A stretch of 64,000 nucleotides of DNA from Cupriavidus necator A5-1 (GCF_000744095.1 NZ_JQLI01000001.1:3534001-3598000), one strand, 5' to 3'. Positions 43,030-52,142 are shown, numbered from the stretch's first letter. Numbers and translations are program-made. The notes: generated by a model not told the origin, from the letters alone.

Positions 43030-44898
43030 TTAGCCGTGCCGCAGCTGCGCCTGCGCGGCCATGCGCACCGCAGCGTTGGCCGCGCCGTACCCGAGGTAGC
43101 CGGTGCGCTGCACGAGTTCGAAGAAGAAGCGTTCGTGGAACGGCTCGGTGTAGGCATGCAGGAATTCGCCCTGCGCGTCCCGGTCATAGAGCACGCCGAG
43201 GCCTTGCAGGCGCCCGAGCAGCGCATCGTCGAGCGCCAGCCGTGCGGCCACGTCATCGTAGTAGTTGTCCGGCACGTGCAGCATCGCGGCACGGCGGCGG
43301 TCGATCGCTTCCAGCGTGGGTTCGATACGGTCGGAGCGGAAGGCGATGTGATGCACGCCCGAGCCTGCGTAAGCGGCAACAAAGCGCCCGGTGGCGGTGC
43401 GGCCGCTCTCGGACACATTGAGCGGGATCCTCACGTTCTGGCCGGGGCTGACCATGGCGCGGCTCTTCACCAGGCCATACGGGTCGGCGATCTCGTGCAC
43501 GGCCTCCGGCTGCATGCCGAACACCGCGCGGTAGAACAGCACGAAGCTGTCGAGCCGGTTCGCCGGCAGCGCCTGCGCGACATGGTCGATGGCGGAGAGC
43601 CCGGCGCCGTGGTGGACGGCTTCCGCGGGCCCGTCGAGCAGGAAGTCGCTCTCGTAGATGCTGCGGTCGGCATCGCGGTCGTCGATCAGGTGGAACAACA
43701 TGCCGTCCGGGGATCGCAGTGCTGGGATCACCCTTTCATCGGGCCCCACCGGCTCGCGCCATTCCTTGCACAGCAGCGCACGGGCGCGCGCGATGGCACG
43801 GCGGGCGTCGTCCACCTTCAGGCCGAGCGCGCATACCGACGGCCCGTGCAGCTGGAAATGCTCGGCGGCGGCACTGTCCTGTTCCGCATTCAGGATCAGG
43901 TTGATGCCGCCCTGGCGGTACAGGTCGACCGCCTTGGAGCGATGGCGGCCGGCGTGGGCAAACCCCAGCGATTCCAGCCGTTGCGCAAGCTCGCGGCCGG
44001 CCACGTAGTCGACGGCGAACTCGATGAAATCCACCCCGCCGAGCACCGGCGGCTCGGGCAGCGGCGCCCCGCCGGCCTCGGACTCCAGCCAGATCAGCGA
44101 GCGCAGCCCGTCTTGCGCGGTCTGCCGCGCAGGCGCCGCGCGGAAGTCGTCGTTGAACACCTCCAGCGACAGCGGCCCGGAATAGCCCGCCTGCAGCACG
44201 GCGCGGGCGAAATCGGTCACCGGCAGGTCTCCCTGGCCGGGGAAGTTGCGGTAGTGGCGGCTCCACGACAGCACATCCATCGACAGGCGCGGCGCATCGG
44301 CCAGCTGGACGAAGAAGATCTTGTCCGCCGGCACGGCGTCGAGGCCCTGCAGTGAATCGCCCAGCGACAGCGTATGGAAGCTGTCGAGCACCAGCCCGAA
44401 CGCGGGGTGGTCGGCGCGCCGCACGATGTCCCACGCCTGCTGCCAGCGGCGCGTGTGGCGGCCCCAGGCGAGCGCCTCGTAACCCACGCGCAGGCCGCGC
44501 CGGGCGGCGGCCTCGGCCATGCAGCGCAGGTCCGAGGCGGCACGCGCCGGGTCATCAATGGCCACGTCCTGCACATTGCTGCACACCAGCACCATCTCCG
44601 CGCCAAGCTGCTCCATCACATCGAACTTGCGTTCGGCGCGGGCCATATTGCGTGCGAACACGTCGCCGGGCATGGCCTCGAAGTCGCGCAGCGGCTGGTA
44701 GAGCAGGATCTGCAGGCCGAGGTCGGCCGCCATGCGCCGCACTCCGGCGGGCGAGCCGTCGAAATGCAGCAGGTCGTTCTCGAAGATCTCCACGCCATCG
44801 AAGCCAGCGGCCGCGGCGGCTTCGAGCTTTTCCGGCAGCGTGCCGGAAAGGGAGACGGTGGCGATCGATTTCGGGAGGGGCCTGCGGACTGCGGTCAT
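43030..44898 (-). CDS. quiC1: 3-dehydroshikimate dehydratase (QuiC1 type) with C-terminal HPPD-like domain
   Basis: The 622-residue protein converts 3-dehydroshikimate to protocatechuate in quinate/shikimate catabolism. Residues 1-280 are a sugar-isomerase-type barrel (KLEAAAAAGFDGVEIFENDLL; YEALAWGRHTRRWQQAWDIV; LVLDSFHTLSLGDS). Residues about 290-610 form a vicinal-oxygen-chelate domain like 4-hydroxyphenylpyruvate dioxygenase, keeping metal-ligand motifs IDHVAQAL, HHIAFRSD and FFELVQRTG. This two-domain form is established for Pseudomonas QuiC1. ATG at 44898 begins the barrel. It is divergent from an IclR regulator, the usual control for such genes. Confidence 0.9.
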   Translation of the reverse strand: MTAVRRPLPKSIATVSLSGTLPEKLEAAAAAGFDGVEIFENDLLHFDGSPAGVRRMAADLGLQILLYQPLRDFEAMPGDVFARNMARAERKFDVMEQLGAEMVLVCSNVQDVAIDDPARAASDLRCMAEAAARRGLRVGYEALAWGRHTRRWQQAWDIVRRADHPAFGLVLDSFHTLSLGDSLQGLDAVPADKIFFVQLADAPRLSMDVLSWSRHYRNFPGQGDLPVTDFARAVLQAGYSGPLSLEVFNDDFRAAPARQTAQDGLRSLIWLESEAGGAPLPEPPVLGGVDFIEFAVDYVAGRELAQRLESLGFAHAGRHRSKAVDLYRQGGINLILNAEQDSAAAEHFQLHGPSVCALGLKVDDARRAIARARALLCKEWREPVGPDERVIPALRSPDGMLFHLIDDRDADRSIYESDFLLDGPAEAVHHGAGLSAIDHVAQALPANRLDSFVLFYRAVFGMQPEAVHEIADPYGLVKSRAMVSPGQNVRIPLNVSESGRTATGRFVAAYAGSGVHHIAFRSDRIEPTLEAIDRRRAAMLHVPDNYYDDVAARLALDDALLGRLQGLGVLYDRDAQGEFLHAYTEPFHERFFFELVQRTGYLGYGAANAAVRMAAQAQLRHG

Positions 44899-44984
44899 GG
44901 CGATAGCGAGGTGGCGGTGTTGCTCCAAAGGTTATGAGCCAGCCGGCCCGTCAACAACCACAATTCGCGCGCAAGCGTGCGACA

Positions 44985-45000
44985 ATCGCTCCATTGCGAT
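44985..45000. promoter_or_regulatory. IclR operator candidate
   Basis: ATCGC-N6-GCGAT, five-base perfect arms, lies in the 130-base gap between the divergent quiC1-type and iclR genes, 28 bases before the iclR start. IclR/PcaR-type regulators bind short dyads at such divergent promoters. The arms are short, so chance is possible. Confidence 0.3.
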
Positions 45001-45028
45001 CATCACTCGCGCGAAACTCGGGTTAACC

Positions 45029-45796
45029 ATGGAAAAGGAACCGCTGAACCGGCGCGACTGGATCGCCGGGCTGGAAAAAGGCCTGGCCATCCTGGAGGCC
45101 TTCGACAACGACCACCCGCGCCTCACGCCCACGCAGGCGGCGCAGCTGACGGGGCTCACGCGCACCGCCGCGCGCCGCTACCTGCTGACGCTGGAGCACC
45201 TCGGCTACACCACCAGCGACGGCACGCTGTTCAGCCTGACCCCGCGCGTGCTCAAGGTGGGTTGGTCGTATTTCGATTCGGCGCGATTGCCGCGCACGGT
45301 GCAGCCGTTCCTGCAGCAGATCACCGCGCAGCTTGGCGAGGCGGCCTACCTGAGCGTGCTCGATGGCTGGGAGCTGGTGTTTATCGCCCGCACCGGCACC
45401 AGCCGCGTGATGAGCACGGGCTTCGTGCTGGGGGCACGGGTGCCGGCGCCGCTGGGCTCGGCGGGTGTGATGATGCTGGCCTCGCGCCCCGAGGAGCAGG
45501 TGCGCGAATGGCTGGAAACCTGCGTGCTCGCCCCCTACACGCCGTACACCATCCTGCAGCACGAGCGCCTGCTCGAAGAGATCCGCAAGGCCGGCGCGCA
45601 GGGCTATGCGATGCTCGAGCAGCAGTTGCAGACCGGCGTGCGCGGCATCGCGGTGCCGCTGCGCGACCGCCACGGCAAAGTGATCGCCGCGCTCTCGGTC
45701 AATATGCCGATCGGCGACGAGACGCCGCAGCAGGCGCTGGACCGGGTACTGCAGGTGTTGCAAGACACCGCATTGCTGATCATGCGGGTGCTTTAG
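45029..45796 (+). CDS. IclR-family regulator (PcaR/PobR/QuiR-like)
   Basis: The 255-residue regulator starts with a winged-helix domain (AGLEKGLAILEAFDNDHPRLTPTQAAQLTGLTRTAARRYLLTLEHLGY, with the FxxxxPxLxxxxAA..GLxxxxARRxLxxL spacing of PcaR-type IclR proteins) and ends in the GAF-like ligand domain (LQTGVRGIAVPLRDRHGKVIAALSVNMP). This subgroup controls protocatechuate, 4-hydroxybenzoate or quinate catabolism, as activator or repressor. It is divergent from the dehydroshikimate dehydratase gene, so protocatechuate, dehydroshikimate or quinate is the probable effector. Its stop codon overlaps that of the convergent lysR. Confidence 0.88.
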   Translation: MEKEPLNRRDWIAGLEKGLAILEAFDNDHPRLTPTQAAQLTGLTRTAARRYLLTLEHLGYTTSDGTLFSLTPRVLKVGWSYFDSARLPRTVQPFLQQITAQLGEAAYLSVLDGWELVFIARTGTSRVMSTGFVLGARVPAPLGSAGVMMLASRPEEQVREWLETCVLAPYTPYTILQHERLLEEIRKAGAQGYAMLEQQLQTGVRGIAVPLRDRHGKVIAALSVNMPIGDETPQQALDRVLQVLQDTALLIMRVL

Positions 45797-46740
45797 TCCA
45801 GGCTCGTCGCCAACGCGTGCGGCCCTTGCGACAACTGCGTCTTCAGGAATTCAAGGCACACGCGCATGCGGACCGACGCCGACGCCCGCGCGCTGGTCAC
45901 GGCCCAGATATCGGCCGGCTGCTGCCAGTCCGGCAGCACGCGCACCAGTTCGCCGGCGCGCACGCTAGCGGCCACGTCCCAGACCGAGGCCATGATGATG
46001 CCGAAGCCTTCGAGTGCCCACTGGTGGGTCACGTCGCTGTGGTTCGATGCCATCGGCCCGGTCACCTTCACCGTCTCCCACCCGTCCGGCCCCTGCAGCC
46101 GCCATACGCCAAAGGCCTGGTCGCGTTCGCGCAGCAGCAGGCAGTCGTGCCGGGGCAACTCGGTCGGGTGCTCCGGCATGCCGCGCCGCGCCAGGTAGGC
46201 GGGCGCGGCGCAAAGCACGCGGCTGCCCGTGGCGATCTTCCTGGCGATCAGGTGCGGTTCCTCGACCTCGCCCACCCGGATGTCCAGGTCGAAGCTCTCG
46301 CCGATCAGGTCGACGCGCCGGTCGAGCAGCTCCAGCCAGGCCTCCAGCCCCGGATGCTGCTGCCGCAGCAGCGACAGCACCGGCGCCACATGCCGGCGCC
46401 CGAGCCGCACGCTGGTGGCGATGCGCAGCAGCCCGCGCGGCTCGCCACCGGTGGCCCCCACGGCCTCGAGCATGCCGTCGACGTCTTCGAGGATTTTCTG
46501 CGCCCAGGCAAAGGCGCTTTCACCCTCGGCGGTCACGCTGACGCGGCGCGTGGTGCGGTGGAACAGCTTGGCACCGAGCATGGCTTCGAGCATGGCGATG
46601 CGCTTGCTGACGTGGGCCGGCGAAATGCCGGTCTCGTTGGCGGCGGCGATAAAGCTGGCGCGCCGCGCTACCGTGCAGAACAGCCGCAGGTCCCGCAGGA
46701 ACGGGTCATTGTTCGCCGTCAGCGCATTCTGAGTTTCCAT
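45793..46740 (-). CDS. LysR-family transcriptional regulator
   Basis: The 315-residue product has the LysR helix-turn-helix (LRLFCTVARRASFIAAANETGISPAHVSKRIAMLEAMLGAKLFHRTTRRV, key core AHVSKRIAMLEAMLGAKLFHR) and a two-lobed effector domain (LLRIATSVRLGRRHVAPVLSLL; GFGIIMASVWDVAASVRAGELVRVLPDW), most like the DmlR/CrgA branch. It is divergent from aroQ with an 84-base intergenic region containing a perfect dyad. The convergent iclR stop overlaps its own by two bases. Likely target: aroQ and the downstream transport and shikimate genes. Confidence 0.9.
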   Translation of the reverse strand: METQNALTANNDPFLRDLRLFCTVARRASFIAAANETGISPAHVSKRIAMLEAMLGAKLFHRTTRRVSVTAEGESAFAWAQKILEDVDGMLEAVGATGGEPRGLLRIATSVRLGRRHVAPVLSLLRQQHPGLEAWLELLDRRVDLIGESFDLDIRVGEVEEPHLIARKIATGSRVLCAAPAYLARRGMPEHPTELPRHDCLLLRERDQAFGVWRLQGPDGWETVKVTGPMASNHSDVTHQWALEGFGIIMASVWDVAASVRAGELVRVLPDWQQPADIWAVTSARASASVRMRVCLEFLKTQLSQGPHALATSLD

Positions 46741-46769
46741 GGCGGTCGATGATGGGATGAAGGGACTAA

Positions 46770-46782
46770 CGATAGGCTATCG
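46770..46782. promoter_or_regulatory. LysR-type binding dyad between lysR and aroQ
   Basis: CGATAG-G-CTATCG is a perfect 13-base inverted repeat positioned 29 bases before the lysR start and 42 before aroQ. LysR regulators bind interrupted dyads at divergent promoters, and this is the only conspicuous palindrome in the gap. Confidence 0.55.
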
Positions 46783-46824
46783 GCGATGGCCGCGCCAGCG
46801 CCGCGGCCGATTCCAGGAGACATG

Positions 46825-47298
46825 ATGAAGACAGTACTGGTGCTCAACGGGCCCAACCTCAACCTGCTCGGCACCCGAGAGCCAGCAGTCTATGGCAGTG
46901 AAACGCTGGCGGATGTGGAACGCATCTGCCAGGAAGCCGCGCAGCGGCTGGGGCTGGAAGCGCAATGCCGGCAGACCAACCATGAAGGCCAGCTGATCGA
47001 CTGGATCCATGAAGCGGGGCGGCTGTGTGCGCAAGGGGAGATGGTCGGGGTGGTGCTGAATGCGGGGGCGCTCACGCATACGTCGATTGCGCTGCATGAT
47101 GCGATCAAGGGCGCGGCGGTGCCGGTGGTGGAGTACCACATCTCCAATGTGCATGCGCGCGAGGCGTTCCGGCACCATTCGTGGATTTCGCCGGTGGCGC
47201 GGGCGGTGATGGCGGGGCTGGGGGTGAAGGGGTATGCGTTGGCGGTTGAGGCGCTGGTGCAGCTGACGTCTGCTCAGGCACAGTTAGGGAAAGCTTGA
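46825..47298 (+). CDS. aroQ: Type II 3-dehydroquinate dehydratase
   Basis: A 157-residue dodecameric dehydroquinase that interconverts 3-dehydroquinate and 3-dehydroshikimate. Motifs: VLVLNGPNLNLLGTREPAVYG with the flexible-loop Arg and catalytic Tyr, VVLNAGALTHTSIALHDAI and VEYHISNVHAREAFRHHSWISPVA with the catalytic His. Two ATGs occur (46822, 46825); AGGAGA lies so close that the second is more likely. Here, beside quiC1, a quinate-type permease and a shikimate-dehydrogenase-like gene, a catabolic role is more likely than the biosynthetic one. A REP-like element follows the gene. Confidence 0.93.
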   Translation: MKTVLVLNGPNLNLLGTREPAVYGSETLADVERICQEAAQRLGLEAQCRQTNHEGQLIDWIHEAGRLCAQGEMVGVVLNAGALTHTSIALHDAIKGAAVPVVEYHISNVHAREAFRHHSWISPVARAVMAGLGVKGYALAVEALVQLTSAQAQLGKA

Positions 47299-47330
47299 GG
47301 CCTGCCGCGGGCTTATGCCCGCTGCCGGTT

Positions 47331-47379
47331 TGCTCCCCTCTCCCGCAAGCGGGAGAAGGAGCCGGCTTGCGGGAGCTTA
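47331..47379. repeat. REP-like palindrome between aroQ and porin genes
   Basis: TGCTCCCCTCTCCCGC-AAGC-GGGAG, then an adjacent second copy of the stem motif (GCTTGCGGGAGC) at 47366-47377. It lies between the converging aroQ and porin genes, where it may act as a bidirectional terminator or transcript stabiliser. The sequence family is the same as the palindrome split by the IS4-family element. Confidence 0.7.
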
Positions 47380-47416
47380 GCAGCGCGTCGCAATGCGCAT
47401 GCGCAGTCAAACACCA

Positions 47417-48481
47417 TCAAAACTTATGCCGCACCCCCGCCATCACCCCGATGCGCGACGCATTGCCATAAGTATTCCCACTGTTGGCAAACGTCGGCGA
47501 ACTGTTCAACGCAATCCACTGCCCCTGCAGGTGGGTGTAGTCCACCTCCACATACACGTCGGTACGCTTGCTGAAATTGTAGTCGAGCATGCCCGCCGTG
47601 GTGAGCCGCTTGCCGCTCTCCCCCGCATGGCGCACCCAGTCGTATTGCAGCGTGCCGATAAACACCAGCGCATCGGTGATGTTGAACCGCGTCCCCACAT
47701 AGCCGACGTTGTTGCGATAGTCCGCCACATCCAGCCGGTTGTTGGTATAGCCAAGGTAGTACTGCGCCCGCGCCGCCTTCCACGTGCCACCCAGGCCCCA
47801 CACCGTCTGCTTGCTGGCCAGCGCCGCCGGCACCGCGCCGAAGAAGGCCGTGGTCACGTTCTGCGTCTGCTGATACACGGCGCCGATCTCCAGCGGCCCT
47901 GAAGTGTAGGCGAGCGAACCGGCAGCGGCCGAGCCGCTCTTGATGCTGCCCGGCACCTCGCCGAAGGTGTAGGCCGCCGCCACTTGCAAGCCGTTGAAGC
48001 TCTTGATGTACTTGACGGTGTTGTCATAGCGCAGCCCGGTGTAGTTGCCGCCCTGGTAGCCGACGATGGAATTGTTGGCAAAGGCCATGGCCTCGTACGA
48101 CGACAGCAGCTCGTGCGCCAGCGTGTACTGGCGCCCGAACGCGAGCTTGCCGTAGTCGCCGTCGAGCCCGATCACGGCGGTGCGCCCGAACAGCCGCCCG
48201 CCCTGCTGGCTGGTGCCGGTGTCAGGCGAGAAGCCCGACTCCAGGATGTACCAGGCCTTGTTGCCGCCACCGATATCCTCGGTGCCGCGCAAGCCCCAGC
48301 GGCTGCCGGTCAGTACGCCATCGGTCATCTGCGTGCGGCTGTGGCCGGCCGCGTCCTCATGGGTGCTGTAGCGGATGGTCGTATCCAGCAAGCCGTAGAG
48401 CGTGACGCCACCGGAATTCTGGGCGAGCGCGGGCAGGCTGCCCGCGCCCAGCGCGAGCAGCGCAATCAGTCGTTTTTGCAT
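47417..48481 (-). CDS. Gram-negative general porin (Burkholderiales type)
   Basis: The 354-residue outer-membrane protein starts with a signal peptide (KRLIALLALGAGSLPALAQ) followed by the classic first strands SGGVTLYGLLDTTIRYS and SRWGLRGTEDIGGGNKAWYILESGF, and ends in the outer-membrane insertion motif with terminal Phe (GVMAGVRHKF). It should form a 16-stranded trimeric barrel. It lies 45 bases downstream of the MFS transporter gene, on the same strand, so both probably serve uptake of the same hydroaromatic substrate. Confidence 0.92.
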   Translation of the reverse strand: MQKRLIALLALGAGSLPALAQNSGGVTLYGLLDTTIRYSTHEDAAGHSRTQMTDGVLTGSRWGLRGTEDIGGGNKAWYILESGFSPDTGTSQQGGRLFGRTAVIGLDGDYGKLAFGRQYTLAHELLSSYEAMAFANNSIVGYQGGNYTGLRYDNTVKYIKSFNGLQVAAAYTFGEVPGSIKSGSAAAGSLAYTSGPLEIGAVYQQTQNVTTAFFGAVPAALASKQTVWGLGGTWKAARAQYYLGYTNNRLDVADYRNNVGYVGTRFNITDALVFIGTLQYDWVRHAGESGKRLTTAGMLDYNFSKRTDVYVEVDYTHLQGQWIALNSSPTFANSGNTYGNASRIGVMAGVRHKF

Positions 48482-48526
48482 CGGAGCTTTGTCTCTGTGT
48501 CTAGTTGTTGTGATGCGAAGAGAGGG

Positions 48527-49855
48527 TCAGGCGACGTCCGGCACCTTGCGCGGGGCCAGGAAGAACAGCCAGGTGAGCGCGATGAAGTAGGCGCAGGGGA
48601 TCATCGTGAACAGCACCGCATAGTTGTTGTGCGTGGTGGTGAGCACGTAGCCAACCAGCTGCGTCATGAACATGCCGCCGATCGCGCCGATCATCCCGCC
48701 GAAGCCGAACACCGAGCTGACCACATGCTTGGGCGTGTAGTCCATCACCATGCTCCAGATGTTCGCGGTCCACGCCTGGTGCGCGCCGATCGCGACCGAG
48801 ATCGCGGCCACGGCCATCCACAGGCTGCTGGCGCCGGCGGCCATCACCACCGAGGTGATGCACGCGGCGAAGATCAGCATCGACAGCAGGCGCGCACGCA
48901 CTGCCGGCATGCCGCGGCTGATCAGCCACGACGACAGCGCACCGCCGCCCACGCTGCCCACATCGGCCGCCAGGTAGATCACGATCAGCGGAATGCCCAT
49001 CTGCGTCACGCTTATGCCGAGCTGGTACTGCTGGTTCAGGAACGGCGGCAGCCAGTACAGGTAGAACCAGAACACCGGCGCGGTGATGGCGTAGGCCAGG
49101 GCGAAGGCCCAGGTGCCGCGCATGCGCAGGATCTGCGAGTAGCGGATGCGGTGCGGCGGCGGTTCGACATCGCGCGTGACGTGGGCCAGTTCCGCGGCGC
49201 TGACGGTCGGGTGCTGTTCCGGGTTGTGGTAGCGGGCATACCAGAATGCCAGCCACACCGCGCCCAGCGAGGCGATGGCAATAAAGGCGGCCTGCCACCC
49301 CCAGGCCTGCAGGATCAGCGGCAGCATGATCGGCGTAAGCATAGCGCCGACATTGGTGCCGGCATTGAAGATACCGGTGGCGATGGCGCGCTCGCTCGCC
49401 GGGAACCAGATGCGCGTGGTCTTGACGCAGGCGGGATAGTTGGCCGCCTCGGACAAGCCGAGGAAGAAGCGGCAGATCATGAAGCCGACCGCCGAGGCCG
49501 CGAACGCGTGCGCGCCGCAGGCGATGCTCCACAGCAGCACCGCCAGCGCAAACGCACGCTTGACGCCGACCATGTCGATAAACCGCCCCTGCAGCGCAAA
49601 GCCGATGGCGTAGCCCACCTGGAACCAGAAGTTGATATTGGCGTAGTCCTGCGCGGTCCACGCCATGGCCTTGGCCAGCACCGGTTGCAGCACGCCAAGC
49701 GCGGCGCGGTCGATGTAGTTCAGCGTGGTCGCGAAAAACACCAGCGCCAGCATGCCCCAGCGCACCTTGCCGAAGGCAAAGGCGGCGCGGATCTTGTCGC
49801 CGAGCGAGTTGCCAGGTGCCGCAGCAGCCGGCAGCTCCTTGTGAGTCGTGGTCAT
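48527..49855 (-). CDS. MFS transporter of the anion:cation symporter type
   Basis: A 442-residue permease with twelve membrane segments. RWGMLALVFFATTLNYIDRAALGV is the typical first helix and motif of the ACS family (glucarate, phthalate, 4-hydroxyphenylacetate-type substrates); GRFIDMVGVKRAFALAV is the loop 2-3 motif. ATG at 49855 follows GGAG; a second ATG at 49873 is possible. Neighbours (shikimate-dehydrogenase-like gene upstream and porin downstream on the same strand) suggest uptake of quinate, shikimate or an aromatic acid. Confidence 0.88.
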   Translation of the reverse strand: MTTTHKELPAAAAPGNSLGDKIRAAFAFGKVRWGMLALVFFATTLNYIDRAALGVLQPVLAKAMAWTAQDYANINFWFQVGYAIGFALQGRFIDMVGVKRAFALAVLLWSIACGAHAFAASAVGFMICRFFLGLSEAANYPACVKTTRIWFPASERAIATGIFNAGTNVGAMLTPIMLPLILQAWGWQAAFIAIASLGAVWLAFWYARYHNPEQHPTVSAAELAHVTRDVEPPPHRIRYSQILRMRGTWAFALAYAITAPVFWFYLYWLPPFLNQQYQLGISVTQMGIPLIVIYLAADVGSVGGGALSSWLISRGMPAVRARLLSMLIFAACITSVVMAAGASSLWMAVAAISVAIGAHQAWTANIWSMVMDYTPKHVVSSVFGFGGMIGAIGGMFMTQLVGYVLTTTHNNYAVLFTMIPCAYFIALTWLFFLAPRKVPDVA

Positions 49856-49950
49856 CTTGTCTGTCTCCACCATTGAATTGGAAATGCTTGCCGGCGTGCC
49901 TTTATGAGACGGCTTCCGCTCGGCTGTCGGCCAGGGCATGCGCCCTGCCC

Positions 49951-50784
49951 TCAATACCGGATCTGCGCAACCGCACGCAGCGCTTCGGGTGTGGCCGTAC
50001 CGTAGCCAAAGAACTCCAGGTAGGCCGGGATCATCTCGAACAGCATGTCGGTGCCCACCTGGACCTTGCAGCCGCGCGCCAGCGCGGCTTCAAGGAACGG
50101 GGTGTATTCGTGCTTCATCACCACCTCGCCGACCATGGCGCCGGGGGCAATACGCGTGACGTCGAACGGCAGCGGGTCGCCTGCGTGCATGCCGAGCGGG
50201 GTCGCGTTGACCACCACGTCGAAACCTTGCGGATCGTCCGAGCCCGTGCTCACGCGCAGCGCCGGGTAGTGCTCGGCCAGGCGGCGGGCCAGCGCATGCG
50301 CGACGCCCTCGCGGGCATCGAACAGTGCCAGCTCGGCCACGCCGGCTTGCGCCAGCGACGCTGCGATCGCGCTGCCCACGCCACCGCTGCCGGAGACGAT
50401 GGCGCGCGCGCCTTCCGGCCGGCAGCCCTTGCGCACGATGCCGCGCACAAAGCCGACGCCGTCGAACTGGTCACCGACCAGCGTGCCGTCGTCGCGCCGC
50501 AGCACGGCGTTGCAGGCGCCGGCAATGCGGGCGGCCGGCGTCAGTTCGTCCACCAGCTCCAGCGTGGCGACCTTGTGCGGCATGGTCACGAGCGCGCCGC
50601 GGATATTGGTCAGGCGGAACAGGGAGCGGAACACTTCGGCATAGTCGTCGGGCTTGACGCCCATCGGCACCACTACCGCGTCGATGCCCTGCTGCGCGAA
50701 CCAGGGGTTGTAGATCATCGGCGCCTTGAACGACTCCGTGGGATAGCCAAGGTGCGGGATGAGCGTGGTCTTGCCGTTGATCAT
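49951..50784 (-). CDS. Shikimate/quinate dehydrogenase-like enzyme (AroE family)
   Basis: The 277-residue oxidoreductase has the AroE layout: substrate domain with GALVTMPHKVATLELVDELTPAARIAGACNAV (catalytic Lys in MPHK), then the Rossmann fold with AIVSGSGGVGSAIAASLAQAG and VVVNATPLGMH. The N terminus (MINGKTTLIPHLGYPTESFKAP) starts with Thr-Leu where biosynthetic AroE has Ser-x-Ser, a difference seen in paralogues of other specificity. It precedes the MFS and porin genes. A catabolic shikimate or quinate dehydrogenase is likely; cofactor preference is not clear. Confidence 0.88.
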   Translation of the reverse strand: MINGKTTLIPHLGYPTESFKAPMIYNPWFAQQGIDAVVVPMGVKPDDYAEVFRSLFRLTNIRGALVTMPHKVATLELVDELTPAARIAGACNAVLRRDDGTLVGDQFDGVGFVRGIVRKGCRPEGARAIVSGSGGVGSAIAASLAQAGVAELALFDAREGVAHALARRLAEHYPALRVSTGSDDPQGFDVVVNATPLGMHAGDPLPFDVTRIAPGAMVGEVVMKHEYTPFLEAALARGCKVQVGTDMLFEMIPAYLEFFGYGTATPEALRAVAQIRY

Positions 50785-51059
50785 GGTGTTGGTGAGTTCG
50801 GGGCGCAGGCCTGGCGGCCGGCCGGGGTGCGTTTCGATGACCGGAGATTAGTGGCCGGCAGCGCGCCAGCCAAGAGCGCTTTACGCCATATTGCGCGATC
50901 AGTGAACGCGTATGCGCGCTCAAGGCGCGCAGTTCGGGTTTCTACGAGGTGCTGCGACGCGCCGTCCAGGCGCGGCCCGGCGAGGGTGGGTTGCTATGAT
51001 CCGATCGTCGCCGCAATGGCCCGGCACCGCCCCCTCGCCACCCAACAGGAGCAAAGACA

Positions 51060-52142
51060 ATGAGCGCCGCAGACGTCTCTTCCCCGCGCGCCGACGATTC
51101 CCAGACGTGGGACAACCCGCTCGGGATCCAGGGCTACGAGTTCATCGAATTTGCCTCGCCCGACCCGGCCGCGCTGGGTCGCACCCTTGAACGCTTCGGC
51201 TTCGCCGCCATTGCCCGCCACCGTCACAAGGCGGTGAAGCTGTACCGGCAGGGCGAGATGAATTTCATCGTCGATGCCGAGCCGGATTCGTTCGCGACGC
51301 GCTATGCCAGCGAGTACGGCCTGTCGATCTGCGCCATCGGCATCCGCGTGCACGATGCCGCGGCCGCCTTTGCCCGCGCGCTGGAAGCCGGCGCCTGGCC
51401 GTTCGAGGGCGGCACGGTGGGCCCGATGGAACTCAATATCCCCGCGATCCAGGGCATCGGCCAGTCGATCATCTATTTCATCGACCGGTGGCGCGGCAAG
51501 GAAGGCCGGCCGGGCGACGTGGGCGATATCTCGATCTACGACGTCGATTTCCGCCCGCTGCCGCAGGCCGCCGAGGCGCTCGACGCGGGACTCATGCGCG
51601 TCGACCACCTGACCCAGGCGGTCGAGCCTGGCCATCTGGAGGAATGGCTGGAGTTCTACCGCAAGGTGCTGGGCTTCCGTGAGATCCAGGTCGCCAGCGA
51701 GGCGCGCGCGCTGGTGTCGCCGTGCGGGCGCATCCGTATTCCGCTGTACGAGAAGGGCACGCCGCGCCATGACCAGATGCGCCACTACCTGTCGGACCAG
51801 CATGGCGAAGGCATCCAGCACATTGCGCTGGGGAGCGCCGACATCCTCGGCAGCGCCGCGGCACTGGCGGGCAACGGCGTGCGGTTCGTGCAGCCGCCGG
51901 CGGCCTATTACGATTCCGTCGACGCGCGCCTGCCGGGCCATGGCCTGGACCTGGCCGCGCTGCAGCGCTACGGCATCCTCGCCGACGGCGCCGTGCGTGC
52001 CGATGGCACGCTGGACCGCTTCCAGCAGGCGTTCGTGAAGCGAGAGGCGGGCGAGTTCTTTTTCGAGATCGTCCAGCGCGACGGCTACCAGGGCTTTGGG
52101 GAGGGCAACCTGCCGGTGCTGGAAGCGCTGTCGGGGCGCTGA
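51060..52142 (+). CDS. hppD: 4-hydroxyphenylpyruvate dioxygenase
   Basis: A 360-residue non-haem iron dioxygenase that converts 4-hydroxyphenylpyruvate to homogentisate in tyrosine degradation. N-terminal block NPLGIQGYEFIEFASPDPAALG and the catalytic half with Fe ligands His183 (MRVDHLTQAV), His254 (GIQHIALGSAD) and Glu336 (FFFEIVQRDG) are all present. AGGAG precedes the ATG. It is transcribed divergently from the shikimate-dehydrogenase-like gene; the homogentisate genes are not nearby. A closely related domain is fused to QuiC1 seven kilobases away, so a hydroaromatic role cannot be fully excluded. Confidence 0.9.
   Translation: MSAADVSSPRADDSQTWDNPLGIQGYEFIEFASPDPAALGRTLERFGFAAIARHRHKAVKLYRQGEMNFIVDAEPDSFATRYASEYGLSICAIGIRVHDAAAAFARALEAGAWPFEGGTVGPMELNIPAIQGIGQSIIYFIDRWRGKEGRPGDVGDISIYDVDFRPLPQAAEALDAGLMRVDHLTQAVEPGHLEEWLEFYRKVLGFREIQVASEARALVSPCGRIRIPLYEKGTPRHDQMRHYLSDQHGEGIQHIALGSADILGSAAALAGNGVRFVQPPAAYYDSVDARLPGHGLDLAALQRYGILADGAVRADGTLDRFQQAFVKREAGEFFFEIVQRDGYQGFGEGNLPVLEALSGR

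Noticed and set aside
47984..49876. Open frame of about 630 codons on the plus strand
   Set aside because: Antisense to the porin and MFS genes, both of which have clear families.
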